Shown piece after piece: positions 38,012 to 50,205 of a DNA stretch of 64,000 nt. Origin of the DNA: Flaccisagitta enflata (Eukaryota; Chaetognatha; Sagittoidea; Aphragmophora); NCBI GenBank assembly GCA_965153355.1, contig OZ231128.1:45074001-45138000 (forward strand), read 5' to 3'. Each line of letters starts with the position of its first letter. Position 1 is the stretch's first letter. The notes beneath the pieces are model-generated. The model was not told the DNA's origin. It saw nothing but the letters and a program-made list of their open reading frames with translations, and searched no databases. The translations under genes were made by a program, and so were the position numbers.

Positions 38012-38614
38012 GACCCATTTTTCCGAGACTTGTGTAGCCGGAAAACATACTACAGCGCCATATTGTTGCAGACTGCAGAGTCCATCTGCTATCATGTTGT
38101 AAAAAGAAAAAAAAAATTTTTCAAAATTCTTGGCTCAATTCTCGAACGTAAAATCGGCAAAAAGTATGAAAAAATCAATTTTAAAATGAAGTTTTTTTGA
38201 AATCTGATTACACATTCATACTCTTCATGAAAAAATAGGTACACAAAGTACAATTCTTTTTTTCAAGTTATGATGTGAACATGATGAAAAATCCACTTTT
38301 AACCTAAAAAAGCGAACAAAAGAATAATTTTGCACTTTTCGTTAGTTTTTTTAATATTTGAAAGGCTCCTGGTAAAAATATTGAAAAAAATAGCTCTCTC
38401 TATCCTTACTTTTTTGTGAGGAATCTGAATCTGTGATCAGATTTCATGAATTGTCATTTTGAAATTGATTTTTCTATACTTATTGCCAATTTTGACGTTT
38501 CAAGAATTGAGCCAAGAATTTTGAAAATGATTTTTTTCTCTAAGCAACATGATAGTATCAACATAGCGCTGTAGTATGTTTTCTAGCTACAACAGTCTCG
38601 AGAAAAAATGGGTC
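38012..38614. mobile_element. TA-flanked foldback element, GACCC ends, mirror
   Basis: Counterpart of 14378-14980 (603 bp in both). Confidence 0.85.
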
Positions 38615-38627
38615 TAGTGGATGACTA

Positions 38628-39029
38628 CAGAGAGAAGGTTATTATAAGGTGTGAACCCCCTGAAAACTGTAGCCCCCCCCTCTACAGCTTTAATCGATTA
38701 GATTATAGACATTCTAAAAGTAGAGGAAAAATATTTATAATAATACAAGTGGCATTATTAGAGCGATTTTTCATTTTTGTTTCTTAAATCAAGATATAGC
38801 TTAATAAAGTATTAAAATTAATTACTATCAAAAGTTCATAAAATCAAGGTTTTTTCATTACAATTTGTGACTGGAATGGAAATTGCAAAATCGGTCTGGT
38901 AGCGCCACTTGTAAAATCATAAACTTTAATTAGCAACGTTAAATTTATTATTTATTGCTGTAGCTTGAGCTGTAAGGGGGGGTGCTACAGTTTTAGGGGG
39001 GTTCACATCTTATATTTCTCCTTCCTCTG
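38628..39029. mobile_element. TA-flanked foldback MITE, CAGAGG ends, mirror
   Basis: Counterpart of 13960-14364, three bases shorter because of C/G-run length and similar small changes. Confidence 0.88.
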
Positions 39030-40198
39030 TAGTTCTTTCTCTCTCTTTCTCTCTCTGTTTCTCTCTGTTTCTCTTCGTTTCTCTCTGCTTCTCTCTTTCT
39101 TTTTCTCTCTTTCTCTCTCTCATTCTATTTTTCTCTCTCCCCTCTTAGTCACGACGAATAAAGGAAGAAAAAACCTCCAGTTCTGTCGTTTGATTGTTTG
39201 CAAAAGAGATTTGCATTTGATCTAACAATAACTTGTAACATTCGCGGGTCAGCCCTCGGGCTCCACTCGAAAGCAACTTAATCCTCACCAAATTATCTGG
39301 AGAGCCTCTCGTAGAATGAATAATGAAAAAATTCCAACACTTTTTCCTTTACTTATCTCGCTTTTCGTCTACGTTCACATTTTTTGTTAACTTTCGTTGA
39401 CACCGTGTAAAGTGATACAAGAGAAGCAAAGTCAAAGAACACCAGTTTTTTTTAGATCAACATGTAAAATAATCATTTCTAATCATATGGGGCAAAAGTA
39501 GTAAGAATGGCAGGCCCAGTTCCGTCTCATGGCTCAATTCTGACGTTGCAGTGTAATAATGTCCTTTTAGAGCTCATATTTATTCTTTGAGGGCTCGATT
39601 TTTTTCTTTTAGGGTTCAATTCCTGGCTTTAAAATGGGGGTCAAAAATCGCTCCACAGCACGATTGCAACGCGACAAAGTTGATTCGTGGTTCGTTTGGG
39701 CGATTGGACACCTGAGTAATTGAAAAAGTGAATTGTCATTATAGATCATAACGGAAGTTTCTTCCCCTAAGCGGAAGTCGACGGTTGCTCCAACCAGCGT
39801 GCACGTGTCGATCTCCACCTCTAACCGACCTTCTTACTCACTTTTTTTCAGTTCTATTTGACTTTTCCTTTCTAAACAAAGAAAGTCACCCCGTGTGATA
39901 AAGTGAAACCTATTCCAAGCAGCTTGAATACAGTGTTTCCTCGGTAGCAGTTTTCGTTTGTCCCGTTTTCGGTCAACTGTGGCCTATGGATTCAAATCCT
40001 TTTGTTGTCCCGTTTGACCCCCACCTGGGCCATAGAATTTCGGCCTTTGTTTCCGCTGGCATCCGGATGGCCGCTCTGGCCCCGCGGTTTATGGGACTAG
40101 CTGCTGGCTTGGACACGAACCCAAAGTTATTGTTATTGATCTGACACGTTTCCACAGTCACCGCAGAGATCCCGTTGGGATTATCCGCCAAGGATGTA
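39030..40198. other. Right arm, mirror of 12791-13959
   Basis: No supported gene. A pyrimidine-rich tract (CTCTTTCT) lies at 39036-39140. Confidence 0.45.
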
Positions 40199-40580
40199 CA
40201 CATGGACCCAAAATAGAATGTGATGAGGCGCCAAAAGTTTTAGCACCCCTCCTCTGCAGTTAAAATGGTTGAACAAAATTTAGTTTTGAAAGATGTTTTG
40301 AATGATTAAGAGGAATATAAATGGTGTTATTAGGGGGATTTTCGAGATTGTATCTAAAACTATGAAAATTGCCATTTTTTATTCTATTTTGATTATTTTT
40401 TTTTCGATGGATAATTTCAGTTCCAGTTACAATCTCAAAAATTGTTTTGATAACGTCATTTGTATTTCCCTTAGTTACTTAAAATAATTTTAATGGGGAA
40501 TTGTAATCGGTTAATATAATTCTAGGGGGGTGCTAAAACTTTCGCGTTTCGCGCCTCATCACCTATTTTGCGTCCATGTG
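40199..40580. mobile_element. TA-flanked foldback MITE, CACATGGAC ends, mirror
   Basis: Counterpart of 12408-12790. Confidence 0.85.
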
Positions 40581-40822
40581 TACATGTACATGTGATCAGC
40601 ACATGCATATAGTTTTCCAAAAAAAAAAAAAAAAAAAAAAAAGAGACAAAGCTCCATGTGCGGCATACCCGAACGTTTCATATGTGTTAACCTTGGTTTC
40701 GTTATTAAGTAGGCTTCGAAAAGCAAACTGGACGTGGTGAACACTCGGGGGAAACCCAAATACGCTCATGCTCCTAGCACCTTACAGTCCTTCGAATCTT
40801 ATATCAGTCATTTCGGACTGAA

Positions 40823-40955
40823 GGCTATGAATTTAGATGTGCAGTGGATTGTACTTTGTAGGTCATGAATTTAAATGTGCAGTGGATTGTAGGTCATAAA
40901 TTTGAAAGTGCAGTGGATCGTAGGATATGAATAAAAATGTGCAGTGGATTGCATA
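40823..40955. repeat. ~37 bp tandem repeat, mirror
   Basis: Counterpart of 12035-12168. Confidence 0.85.
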
Positions 40956-41815
40956 GGTTTCTGCTTATTAGTCGGACTGCCTGCCCTCTAATTTGAACCT
41001 TGTTCGCTTGTTTTTTTCTATGCTAAACCGTTGCCTACTATTTTCACGAGTGCTGTTGTTTGCCCCTCCGTGCGCAGAAGTGGTTTTCATTTATCGGGAT
41101 CACTGATATTCTACCCTGTGAATTATTCATTTGCCACAATTCCGAGCTGATGTCGGGAATCTGGACACGGCTCAGTTCCTCCCATATCTGCCACCTTTTC
41201 TGCCCATAGCGGTCAGAGGTCATGGTTCGTTGTTCTTTCACTTTCAGTAATTTCGAAAATGGCCACTGATTGGACGGCGATGGAAGAGTTTGTGCTCTGT
41301 GAATGGTCATTAGTACTGTTCTATGCTTGTGTCGCGGATCAAATCGTGAATTCAATCACAAGTCAAAAGATAATGGTCATGGATTAGGATTTCGGAATTG
41401 CAAACCATTCATTCGCTCTTTCTCTCTCTTTCTCCATTATTCTCTCTCGTCTTTTCCCTACGATTTGATAATTTGGACCCTAATATTTACAGTGCCCCTT
41501 TCCACCCGAATTTCTGCCCCTGCCCCCAGCTAGCGCGTATCTGGCCTTTTTTGTAGGTCGCAACGCGATTGCACCACATATACATATGTCCCTCGCTACT
41601 ACCTCTTATAACTAACCCAGCCACTCACAAGCGACTTCTTATTGGCCGTGCTTATTTTGATGCAGAATCAGTTAAAACGGATTTCTGAATATAGGTGCCC
41701 CTGCCCAAACTGCTTGTTGATCTTGTTTGCGGTCTAATCTCCCTCAAGTTCTCTCTAGTTTTTAAGGCTACTGTACGCGATTTAGTTGTGCTCTTGCATA
41801 CATTGATACATTGAT

Positions 41816-41897
41816 TCTTAGTTGCGGACATGCAAGTGTGAGAGGCTTTGTTCGTCCGTTGGTCCGTGGACACGGGTTAAAAAGTGCCAAAACGAGC
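41816..41897 (-). mobile_element. Hairpin-ended short element, partial, mirror
   Basis: Counterpart of 11090-11172. Confidence 0.65.
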
Positions 41898-42072
41898 GTT
41901 TCAGAGGCTTTTTGTGTGGGTAGGAGCCTTTAGTTTTACTGGATTGTGCATTTCCTCGACTTTCCTGGTTTGCGATTCCCTTCAGATGCCAATGCGCGAT
42001 TTACTGATTGCCTGATTGCCAAGTGCTGTATTACACATTATTCGAGGTGAGAAAAACTTAGTGGTCATGCGT

Positions 42073-42199
42073 TCTCTCTCTCTCTCTCTCTCTCTCTCGA
42101 CGCTTTCACCCCTCAACTCTTTATTATTTATATTCGTAAATCGTAGGAAGCTGGGGAATTGGCGACAAAGTCGTCGGCATCTACGACGACGATAACCAT

Positions 42200-42261
<62 letters not shown>

Positions 42262-42270
42262 TACTCCATT

Positions 42271-42321
<51 letters not shown>
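42073..42321. repeat. Rearranged GA/CT microsatellite cluster
   Basis: (CT)n at 42073-42098, (GA)n at 42204-42260 and (CT)n at 42276-42321. Compared with left-arm 10650-10914, an extra GA tract in opposite orientation replaces sequence containing GAAATCTGTCTTTGTGATC, leaving a potential GA/CT hairpin around CTACTCCATTCGCG. Confidence 0.85.
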
Positions 42322-42325
<4 letters not shown>

Positions 42326-42815
42326 GCCAAAGTTCCTTGTTTACCAAAGTAGCAATCAGATCCAGCTATGTATTTATTTATCCACTTATTTATCACAATT
42401 TACTAATGTTACTGCAAATTCCTATATTTGTACATACAAGCTATGTAACTTGCATCTCCATAACAGAATAGTTCCAGCGACTGAAAGACACGCCTTTTGT
42501 CTCTGAAAATAATTTATTCATGTTGATGTCCTTGTTTTACACACGCGTACAGTACTACTTTCCTCCTAAAGCTAGAACCCAAAGAAATAAGATTTGAAAC
42601 TTTGATGTAATCACCAAACCCTTACTCTTGATTGTTCCTACGATTCCTCTGATGTATAGCAAACAAGTTTTTTGCTACTTTGGTAATTTAAAGAACTTAA
42701 CTATAAGCACTTTTCTTACCTATGTAGTAGAATTAGTTATTCGCTGTATATAGGGTGTAGGGACGGAAACCCCGTCCAGATCGTCCTTTTGCTTGCCAAT
42801 AAATACCTGTTCTCT

Positions 42816-42852
<37 letters not shown>

Positions 42853-44940
42853 TGAGGAAGAGGTGGCAGGGCGGCGGCATCTTTGGTTTTTACTCTCTCC
42901 TTTTTCTCTTCCTTGGGATTCCGTTTGCTTCTCTCAGCGTGATTTTCTTCTTGAAAGTTAGCTTTCTTGACTGCTCCTTCCATCTGGTATGACGTCCAGT
43001 TTTCCTTCTTTGTGCGCAATGGTGCGAAACCCTCCGAGCGGGTCTTCATTGCGCAATTGCACATCTCGTCCTCCAGACGCAACGGGGTGGTGGTGGGGGT
43101 TAGGAGTGGTGGGTGTGAGCGATGACGATTATTCATAGTGGAGCCAAATCGAAACAGCGCAACAACAACCCACTCACGATGTATAACCGGGAAAACAATG
43201 TATTCATTGATTTCTAAAAAAAAAAGAAAAAAATTCACGGTGCCCCATTTTCACCGTAAATAAAAAAAAATGAAAGGAAAATATAGAATCAACGCTGCTT
43301 CTATTTCACGTTTTTCTTCATCCTCTTTCCCATCATTTCGGTTCTCTCTTTCCCTCTCGCAATCTCAATCTACGAATATAACCGCTTCATTACATCCAAC
43401 TTCCCGTCAGCGCCTGGATTATAATTCACTCCTTATTTTTCTTTCATTCACTCCCGCATCTTTTTCATGGATTAGCAGAAGAGGCTTTCGTCGAAATTTG
43501 AAAATGTTGTTTCTTTGATTTTTCTTCCTCCTCGTCCGGGTCGAATCCCCTTCGTTTTTCCTCGGTTAAGAAAAAGATGATGATGACGTATAGACTATAG
43601 AGACTGCCAAACTTTTGGAAATAATAAATGTATGGCTCATTTAATTTTTTTTTCTCGATGCATTGGATTAATATCGATGAATCGGCCTACAAAATGCGGG
43701 ATAAACGATTCCATAGCAATCATTAAACGCGTTCCTATCGTATGCTAGCCAGAAATATCAAATATGCATGCCCATCATGCCTTAGTATGTCGATTATCTA
43801 TCGCGCTCTTGGATGTCCGCATTGTGGGCTTCTGACAGGCTCATGCCTTCATGAGTCTGTTGTCAATTTGTCATTATTCTATAAGTAATGTGCACGGCTA
43901 CACGCTTATGCAGATCTCTGATAACCGTTGAAAGCCTGTGTCCCATCACCGTTTTACTTAGCTTTCTTCCAGAAATGATAAAAGAAAAACATCTTTTTGC
44001 ATTTTAGATAATATGACGATATGCCTAACTGACATTCGAGTCTATAGCGATAGTCGTGTATCAGGCCTTTTTGAAACTGTTGCCAACTGCGAAAATACTT
44101 AGAATCTGTCCTAGGAATTAATTCTGTCTTCCGTAGTTGCCATTCTAGATCTTGACTCTTATGCGGAGGCACTTAATCTTAACCTGGCTGCCACCTGCGC
44201 TGTTAAAGTTTTGATGTTTCTATTTTTCGAGTGTTTCCACCTGCCACTCAAATTAGAGAAATCAGCTTCTTGATATCACTTCTCGATATTTTGCCTCCAA
44301 GTTTCGTTGTCCACATGTGCTCGCGACCTCTGCTAATATTTTTTTCTTACTCTTGAGATATTTCTTTGTTAAAAAAAGAGTTTTGTCTTCCTCAAAGTTC
44401 AATTTTAGAGGATCTAGATATTAAGGCACGAAAATTCAATCAACTTTCTTTCTCCCTCTCCAACAAGCCTCTTATGAATTCATTCAGCTATATAGGAATC
44501 CTTGATGACCCTTCTGCCTTAAGTATGCTAATTAGACCAAATCTGCGAGCGAGGAATAATAGCTTGCGGGAAAGAGAGAGAAGAGAAGTAAGAAATCTCT
44601 CGTACTTAGCTTTTTCTCTTTTTTTTCTCTCTTTCTCCCCGATTATGTAAGTTAAAAAGACGATCTGTGGAAGAAGTTGTAGCGAATTGGATATTTATAC
44701 AGGCCCTCGTGAATTGGTTAATGGCCCTAATAACCAGTTAAGTTGAATCGTGAATCACGACTTGAATTGAGACATTCTCTGTCAGCGTCCTGTCATCGAT
44801 ATCAATTCATTAGGTATACTTAATGTCAGGAACTTTTTTTTCCCGTTTTTCCCTGCGAGAGTCATTATCATTACGCACCTGCTGTCAGGAGGCTGATCCA
44901 GTCCCTCCTCTTTTAAAACTTGGCCGCTTCTCGCCTTAAC

Positions 44941-44943
<3 letters not shown>
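42322..44943. other. Right arm, no supported gene; (GA)n at 42818-42848
   Basis: Mirror of 8010-10640. The (GA)n replaces the left-arm sequence around 10120-10155 (TTGACAAAGCTAGAATG), which alters the frame of the only sizeable ORF there. Confidence 0.5.
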
Positions 44944-45004
<61 letters not shown>

Positions 45005-45142
45005 TCTCTCTCATCTCCTCTTTCTTCTTCTCTGTCTGTCTCTCTCTTTCTTCTTCTCTCTTTTTCTTCTCTCTTTTCTCTCTCTCTGTCTCTCTGTCTC
45101 TCTCTCTCTCTCTCTGCCTCTCTCTGTCTCTGTCTCTCTCTG

Positions 45143-45203
<61 letters not shown>

Positions 45204-45233
45204 GTCTCTCTCTCTGTCTCTCTCTCTCTCTGC
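44944..45233. repeat. Compound (CT)n at the outer right palindrome boundary
   Basis: About 290 bp of CT with CTGT, CTTTT and TCTTCT interruptions, longer and more compound than the left counterpart at 7847-8009. Confidence 0.96.
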
Positions 45234-45234
45234 T

Positions 45235-45975
45235 AACGAGACACTTCTAATAAAAGCCCTGTGCCGCAACGGGGAAGGCGATCGGGGGGTCATGATTCCC
45301 TTTTTTGAGGTGCCGTCAACCTCATTTTTTGTCCCGATATTACCTCTCATTACCTCCCACCGCCGAAAGCTGTAAAAACATTGCGTGATTGCAGAGTGAA
45401 ATTTGCCACACCATTGTTCAGCCGTGATAATGATCTGTTTTACATCATTTGTCTTGTGGAAAACTAGGAGTAGTGCGTGTATTAAGTAGTCGTTTAGGGT
45501 TCACAAGGCCCTCTTCCATTAATTTAAGTTTGGGTATAGCTAGGGATATTGTTCCCCCTGTCATTACTTAAGATTGTTTCTTCTCATTACATATGTTGCC
45601 ATTCTGCTAAAGATTACGGGGGGGGGGGCTTTAGTAGGAGTAAAGGGAATCTCGCTAGATTAGTTTCTGGTAGCATTCAGGTGTCCTGGTTTTAACAATA
45701 TTGCTCTGTGCACCCATTTGTTATTCAGCCCCATTTACTGATAGATTCAGGCAAAATGGGCTAAATGGTGTAGGTAGACAATGTACCACCGTTTTTTAAC
45801 AAACGCATCCCTGCCTGCCTATGATGAAAGCTAAAAGTTTTATATGCCCCTGTCGATTTATTAGATCCAGTAGCGGGATAACTTAGTTGCCTCTTCCTCC
45901 TCTTCTGGCCGTTGATGTTTTCATTAAGGAGCTGAAACCCGTTTTTGACACTTTGTCTCATCCTCGAGAAAAATT
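45235..45975. other. Unique DNA, nothing recognised
   Basis: Includes a G-run at about 45620-45628. No supported gene. Confidence 0.45.
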
Positions 45976-45978
45976 TTT

Positions 45979-45979
<1 letters not shown>

Positions 45980-46067
<88 letters not shown>
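45980..46067. repeat. (GA)n microsatellite
   Basis: About 86 bp of GA. Confidence 0.97.
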
Positions 46068-46070
<3 letters not shown>

Positions 46071-46454
46071 TCCTTTCTGCTGTAAACGCTCTGTTAGTCC
46101 AAGGCTACATCGTTTTTGATCCTTCTATAAATTGTGGCAGTTGCAACTAAAAAGAATTGTTTAAATGCTACTGCACATTCATAAAAAGCTATATTAAGAT
46201 AGCTTCCTGATTTCGGGACGGATCAAGTTCTCCGTGGACTCAAACGGGAGCTATACCTGTCTATTAGACCTGTGCACAATATCAGAACGATATATTAAGT
46301 GGAAGTGTACGACCAAGGCGTGTTTGTGACAGGGGTGAGTGTCACCAATCGAGCCGCCGATTACACAGATTTCTCGCTGAATCGAACCTCAACGAGAGCA
46401 TGTGAACGCAACTTTGGCGGTTTTAGCTTGTAGTAAAATGGTGTTTTTTGAAAG
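46068..46454. other. Unique DNA, nothing recognised
   Basis: No supported feature. Confidence 0.4.
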
Positions 46455-46492
46455 CGTGTGTGTGTGTGTGTGTGTGTGTGTCTGTGTGTGTG
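46455..46492. repeat. (GT)n microsatellite
   Basis: Imperfect GT dinucleotides. Confidence 0.95.
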
Positions 46493-46524
46493 TGAGGTGG
46501 GGTTGGGGTGAGGCCTAGGGTTTG

Positions 46525-46563
46525 TTACCCCTGCCCACCCGTCACAATGATATTGTGACCCCA
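46525..46563 (-). mobile_element. Hairpin-ended short element, 5' fragment
   Basis: Minus strand GGGGTCACAATATCATTGTG then ACGGGTGGGCAGGGG, the 5' end of the subtype at 3381 and 61126. The rest is missing. Confidence 0.65.
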
Positions 46564-46641
46564 CATTACCTCGTCGTCTTTTTCTCCATCTTAGTCTTTT
46601 TTTTCATCTCCTTTTTTCTTCTTTGTTGTCACCTTCTTTTT

Positions 46642-47440
46642 GGGCAGCGGCCCCGGAGGGGCCGATGACCTATGATTCCACACAGCGCAAATTTTCCGGT
46701 TTCCGTCCGTCTGTCCGTCCGTCTGTCCCCCCCCGAGCCTAGAAATTAACCTCCTGGGCCTCAAAATAGGCCTTTCAGACCCCAAATCAGGCCTATCAGA
46801 TCCTAAATCAGAGATTCCAAACCCCAATCTAGGCCTCTCAGGACCTCAATCAGGCCTCTCAGATACCAAATCAGACCTTCCAGACCTCAATTTAGGCCTC
46901 TCAGAGCCTCAATCAGGCCTGTCAGACCCCAAGTAAGGCTTTCCAGACCTCAAATTAGGCCTCCTGAATCCTAACCAGGCCTCTAAGAACCCCAATCAGG
47001 CCTTTCAGATCTAAATTCAGGCCTTGACAGACCCCTTATCAGGCCTTTGGAGCCTCTGATCAGGCCATCCAGACCTCAAATCAGGCCTCTCAGACCCTAA
47101 TTCAGGCATTTCAGTACTTAATTCAGTTCTCTCAGATCCAAATCTGGCCTTTCAAACCAAAAATCAGATCTTTGAGACCTCAAACTAGGCCTATCAGACC
47201 CACATCAGCCCTTCCCAGCCTACAAACAGGCCTCCGACCCTGAATTAGACCCAAGATCAGGCCTCTAAGCTCCAAAACAAGCTTCTGAAACCTCTCAGAC
47301 CTGAAATCAGGCATCTTAGATCTTAAATCAGGCAACTAAGACCTCAAATCAGGCTATTTAGACCCAAAATTAGGTATTAAAGACCCAGCAATTGTACAGC
47401 ATGCAATCATAGGTCATCGGCCCCTCTGGGGCCGCTGCCC
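46642..47440. mobile_element. TIR element filled with a minisatellite, 799 bp
   Basis: Inverted ends of about 36 bp: GGGCAGCGGCCCCGGAGGGG then CCGATGACCTATGATT on the left, and the complement on the right with one mismatch. Each TIR contains its own GGCCCC/GGGGCC palindrome. Between them lies a 21 bp tandem array (46737-47390). No TA or other clear target duplication seen. Not recognised as a named family. Confidence 0.75.
46737..47390. repeat. 21 bp degenerate minisatellite, ~30 units
   Basis: Unit like AGGCCTCTCAGACCTCAAAT followed by C. The period of 21 is regular in the centre (46830-46980) and drifts at the edges. Confidence 0.88.
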
Positions 47441-47517
47441 CACTCATCATCTAATAACAAAATAAACTAACATAGGGGCATCGGGTACCGCTGACCATGT
47501 AACGCTTTTGCGACTAT

Positions 47518-47575
47518 TCTTTTTAGTCGCGTGAATAGAGTTGGTATGTCTGTCTGTCGGTTGGTCTGTTGGCAG
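47518..47575 (-). mobile_element. Hairpin-ended short element, truncated
   Basis: TTTTTAGTCGCGTGAATAGA followed by GTCTGTCTGTCGGTTGGTC, reminiscent of the family's hairpin end but with one stem side. Confidence 0.45.
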
Positions 47576-47675
47576 TCTTACTGAAATGTAGGCTTTTGAT
47601 CTTAGATAAGACAAAGGTAACTACAGGGCATCTTATGTCATTGAGACCACCAATAATAAGTTTGTTTTGCTTTCT

Positions 47676-47678
<3 letters not shown>

Positions 47679-47721
<43 letters not shown>
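47679..47721. repeat. (GT)n microsatellite
   Basis: About 42 bp of GT. Confidence 0.96.
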
Positions 47722-47797
47722 CCATAGCTGGCCATAGCTGATGAATCTTATCAAAACACGAGCATCTAATTTCCTTCTCATGTCCTTTTACATTTTC

Positions 47798-47957
47798 TTC
47801 AGTCGCGGACAGGCGACTCCGCACCTTGCCGTGTCAGTCGGTCCGTCGGACCGTCCATAACGTTTTTAAATTGCAAGCGTTTTTTTGCATTATTGCTGCT
47901 GCCCAACCCTCCTCGACTGGATTGCCGTGTATCCGTGTATCCGGCCTTGTTTTTGGT
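47798..47957 (-). mobile_element. Hairpin-ended short element, full length ~160 bp
   Basis: Window-strand start AGTCGC-GGACAG-GCGACT (47801-47818), then CACCTTGCCGTGTCAGTC, GGTCCGTCGGACCGTCC, CTGCCCAACC, and at the far end CCGTGTATCCGGCCTTGTTT. Same structure as 6766-6906 with a different stem sequence. Confidence 0.82.
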
Positions 47958-48212
47958 CGGTGGTGCAAATGTTTGAGAGTCTACACGGCGCACCTACTTG
48001 ACCTACTTGGACTTATTTATTTATAATAATTTTTTCTAATCAACATGAAATGTGACAATCCAAAAAGGGGTCAAAGAATCATGAAAAGTGCAAAACTGCC
48101 TCATTGTTTGAAATAAACAGCATTGACCTTAAGCTCTAGCTAAAACAGGTCGGTACTGTTTTCGAATTCGGTGATGTCTTTTGTTTTACTTACTTTCTAA
48201 GCGGGTTTTTAT

Positions 48213-48299
48213 TTAGGGTTAGGGGTAGGGTTAGGGTTAATGTTGGGGTTGGGGGTGGTTTTAGGGTTAGGGTTAGGGTCAGAGCTAGCGTTAGGGCAA
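48213..48299. repeat. Interstitial telomere-like TTAGGG block
   Basis: TAGGGTTAGGGGTAGGGTTA, then degenerate G-rich spacer and TTTTAGGGTTAGGGTTAGGG. It is short and degenerate, so not a chromosome end here. Confidence 0.85.
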
Positions 48300-49617
48300 G
48301 GTGAGAGCTGTGTTAAATACATTTCAGCCCGAATCTACTCGAATTAAAGTTTCGCCCAAACGGGAAAACCTGATAAAAACAAAAGATCAGTATCGTCTTC
48401 GAAATTTTTTCCAAACAGGTCACCATTATTAACATTGACATGAATAATTAGAGTAGGGGGCCCAGAATACTTTCTTGAGACCTGGCTTCTAGTCCAAATG
48501 TATTTGAGTTTATGTCATTCAAACCATGGAATAAACTTCCTAATACACTCATGTCTGTGAAGGAATCATTTAAACGTAGACTAAAACTTGAAAATGGTTT
48601 ATTATTTATGAGTAATCATGTACGAATTGACAAGCCGTACATGACAATTTGTGCATGATTCCTCATAACTAATAAACCATTTTAAAGTTACGCTGTCTGT
48701 AGGTGCAATGCCTCTCCAATAGACTAAAACTTATTCAACCAAAATGATCTTTACTGATGTTTTTACCAATATCTCTGGTTATACAGGCCTGTTCAAATTA
48801 AAGCCCTTTAAATTTGCAAGCAATCTACGCAAACCACACCTCCCTAACGCGATTCGTTCAAAAGTTATTCAATCTTGAATGAAATAATTCAATTTCGCTT
48901 TTGCCATTTGAACACAGTCTTCAAATGATATCATTTTACTATTCATCAAATTACTTCCAAACGCATTGAGATAAACAGATACAGTTTGCATAGAATGCTT
49001 GCAAATTAGAGGGGCTTCATTTATGTCCCCATTTTTCTATGATTTGATGAGTCTCTTCGAAGCTTTAAGTCTAAACGTGGCGAAAGAAAGGAATCAAGAA
49101 AATAGCGAGAATGGTGTGGTGGGCCATCACCCCAGAATACCTCGAAAAGCTCTAAAGATCGCGTGCCTGACAATTGGCGGCCGTGATTAAGTCAAAGAGG
49201 GCTCACACTAAATTTTACAATCAATTTGTATCCACTTTCACATCAATAAATGAAATTTTTTTTTAAACGAGTAAAGATTTTTTTGGTGAAGGTAGTACTC
49301 TCATTGCTTACAATATTTGACATATTCTTTACTGAATAATGTAGTTTTTTAGGGGACCCTGTTGGAAAAGTCATATTTGACTTCGATTTGCTTTCCCACA
49401 AAGCAAGTTTTTTTTAACAAATGCCCCGCTTTGTAATTTGTGTTGGTCTTCAATGTCAAACCCATTCATTCAAGTAATTGAGCCTTACTATAATGAACCA
49501 CTGGGTTAAATTCCGTGGATAATCCTCGTTCTGTCTTAAAAGAGCTGATAAAACCATCAATAATTCGTTATAAGGAGAGACCATCCCGTCATAGAAACTT
49601 TCTCTGCTTTAACAAAT
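48300..49617. other. AT-rich unique DNA, nothing recognised
   Basis: A short near-palindrome occurs at about 48592-48685 (AAATGGTTTATTA...AATAAACCATTTT with ATGAGTAATCATG inside). No gene supported. Confidence 0.45.
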
Positions 49618-49862
49618 GATAAGGCTGGATACGCAGCAATCCAGTTGCGGACAGTTAGGCAGGAGCAGTAATGCAAAAACCGCTAGGAATTCAAAAATGT
49701 GAAGGTCAGACGGACCGACAACCCAACCGCGACTAAAAACTTTCAACGCGTTTTCAACTCGAGCGTGACGGACCGACCAACGGACCGACCAACGGACCGA
49801 CCAACGGACGGACGGACGGACGGACAAAGCCTCTTATAGAGTTGCGTGTCCGCAACTAAAAA
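49618..49862 (+). mobile_element. Hairpin-ended short element, two joined copies
   Basis: AAGGCTGGATACGCAGC, CCAGTTGCGGACAGTTAGGC and a first short end CAACCGCGACTAAAAAC at about 49725-49740. A second body follows (TCAACTCGAGCGTGACGG, (GGAC)n, AAAGCCTCTTATAG) with a perfect hairpin at 49840-49857 (AGTTGCG, TGTC, CGCAACT) and AAAAA. Confidence 0.85.
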
Positions 49863-50205
49863 GAGAGGGGCCCCCCCATCCTCTCTTTGTTGTTTCATGA
49901 GACTGCTATATTTCTTATACTCATAACTTTGCTTTGATTCATGCACTCAATTAAACTTGTGAGGTACTCATTTCAGTTTTTTTATTGTTGATTTGCTTGA
50001 TATGTAGCAATAAAATATCATGAAGCTTTCGGCTATATCGACCATTTTTGGTATTTTTCAAATGTGTAAATAGATACTGACTGTTTTCATCAATCTATAC
50101 AGCCATTTTTTAAGAAAAAGAAAAAATGGTAATAACATTTTTGGTCTTATTTTTCATGAGGATTCCAAAACTGGTCTCAGAATTGTGTTTTACCGAGTTT
50201 TGATT
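49863..50205. other. AT-rich DNA, nothing recognised
   Basis: No supported feature. Confidence 0.4.

Larger units (their letters stand above)
28662..45234. repeat. Giant palindrome, right arm (16.6 kb)
   Basis: Reverse complement of 7845-24784. Sequence outside 45234 (AACGAGACAC) and left of 28662 is unrelated to the corresponding left flanks. Several GA/CT tracts have different lengths or have replaced neighbouring unique DNA, for example at 42204-42321 and 42818-42848. Substitutions between arms are sparse. Confidence 0.95.

Noticed and set aside
48592-48685. Near-palindrome AATAAACCATTTT / ATGAGTAATCATG as a MITE
   Set aside because: Arms are short and imperfect with no target duplication.
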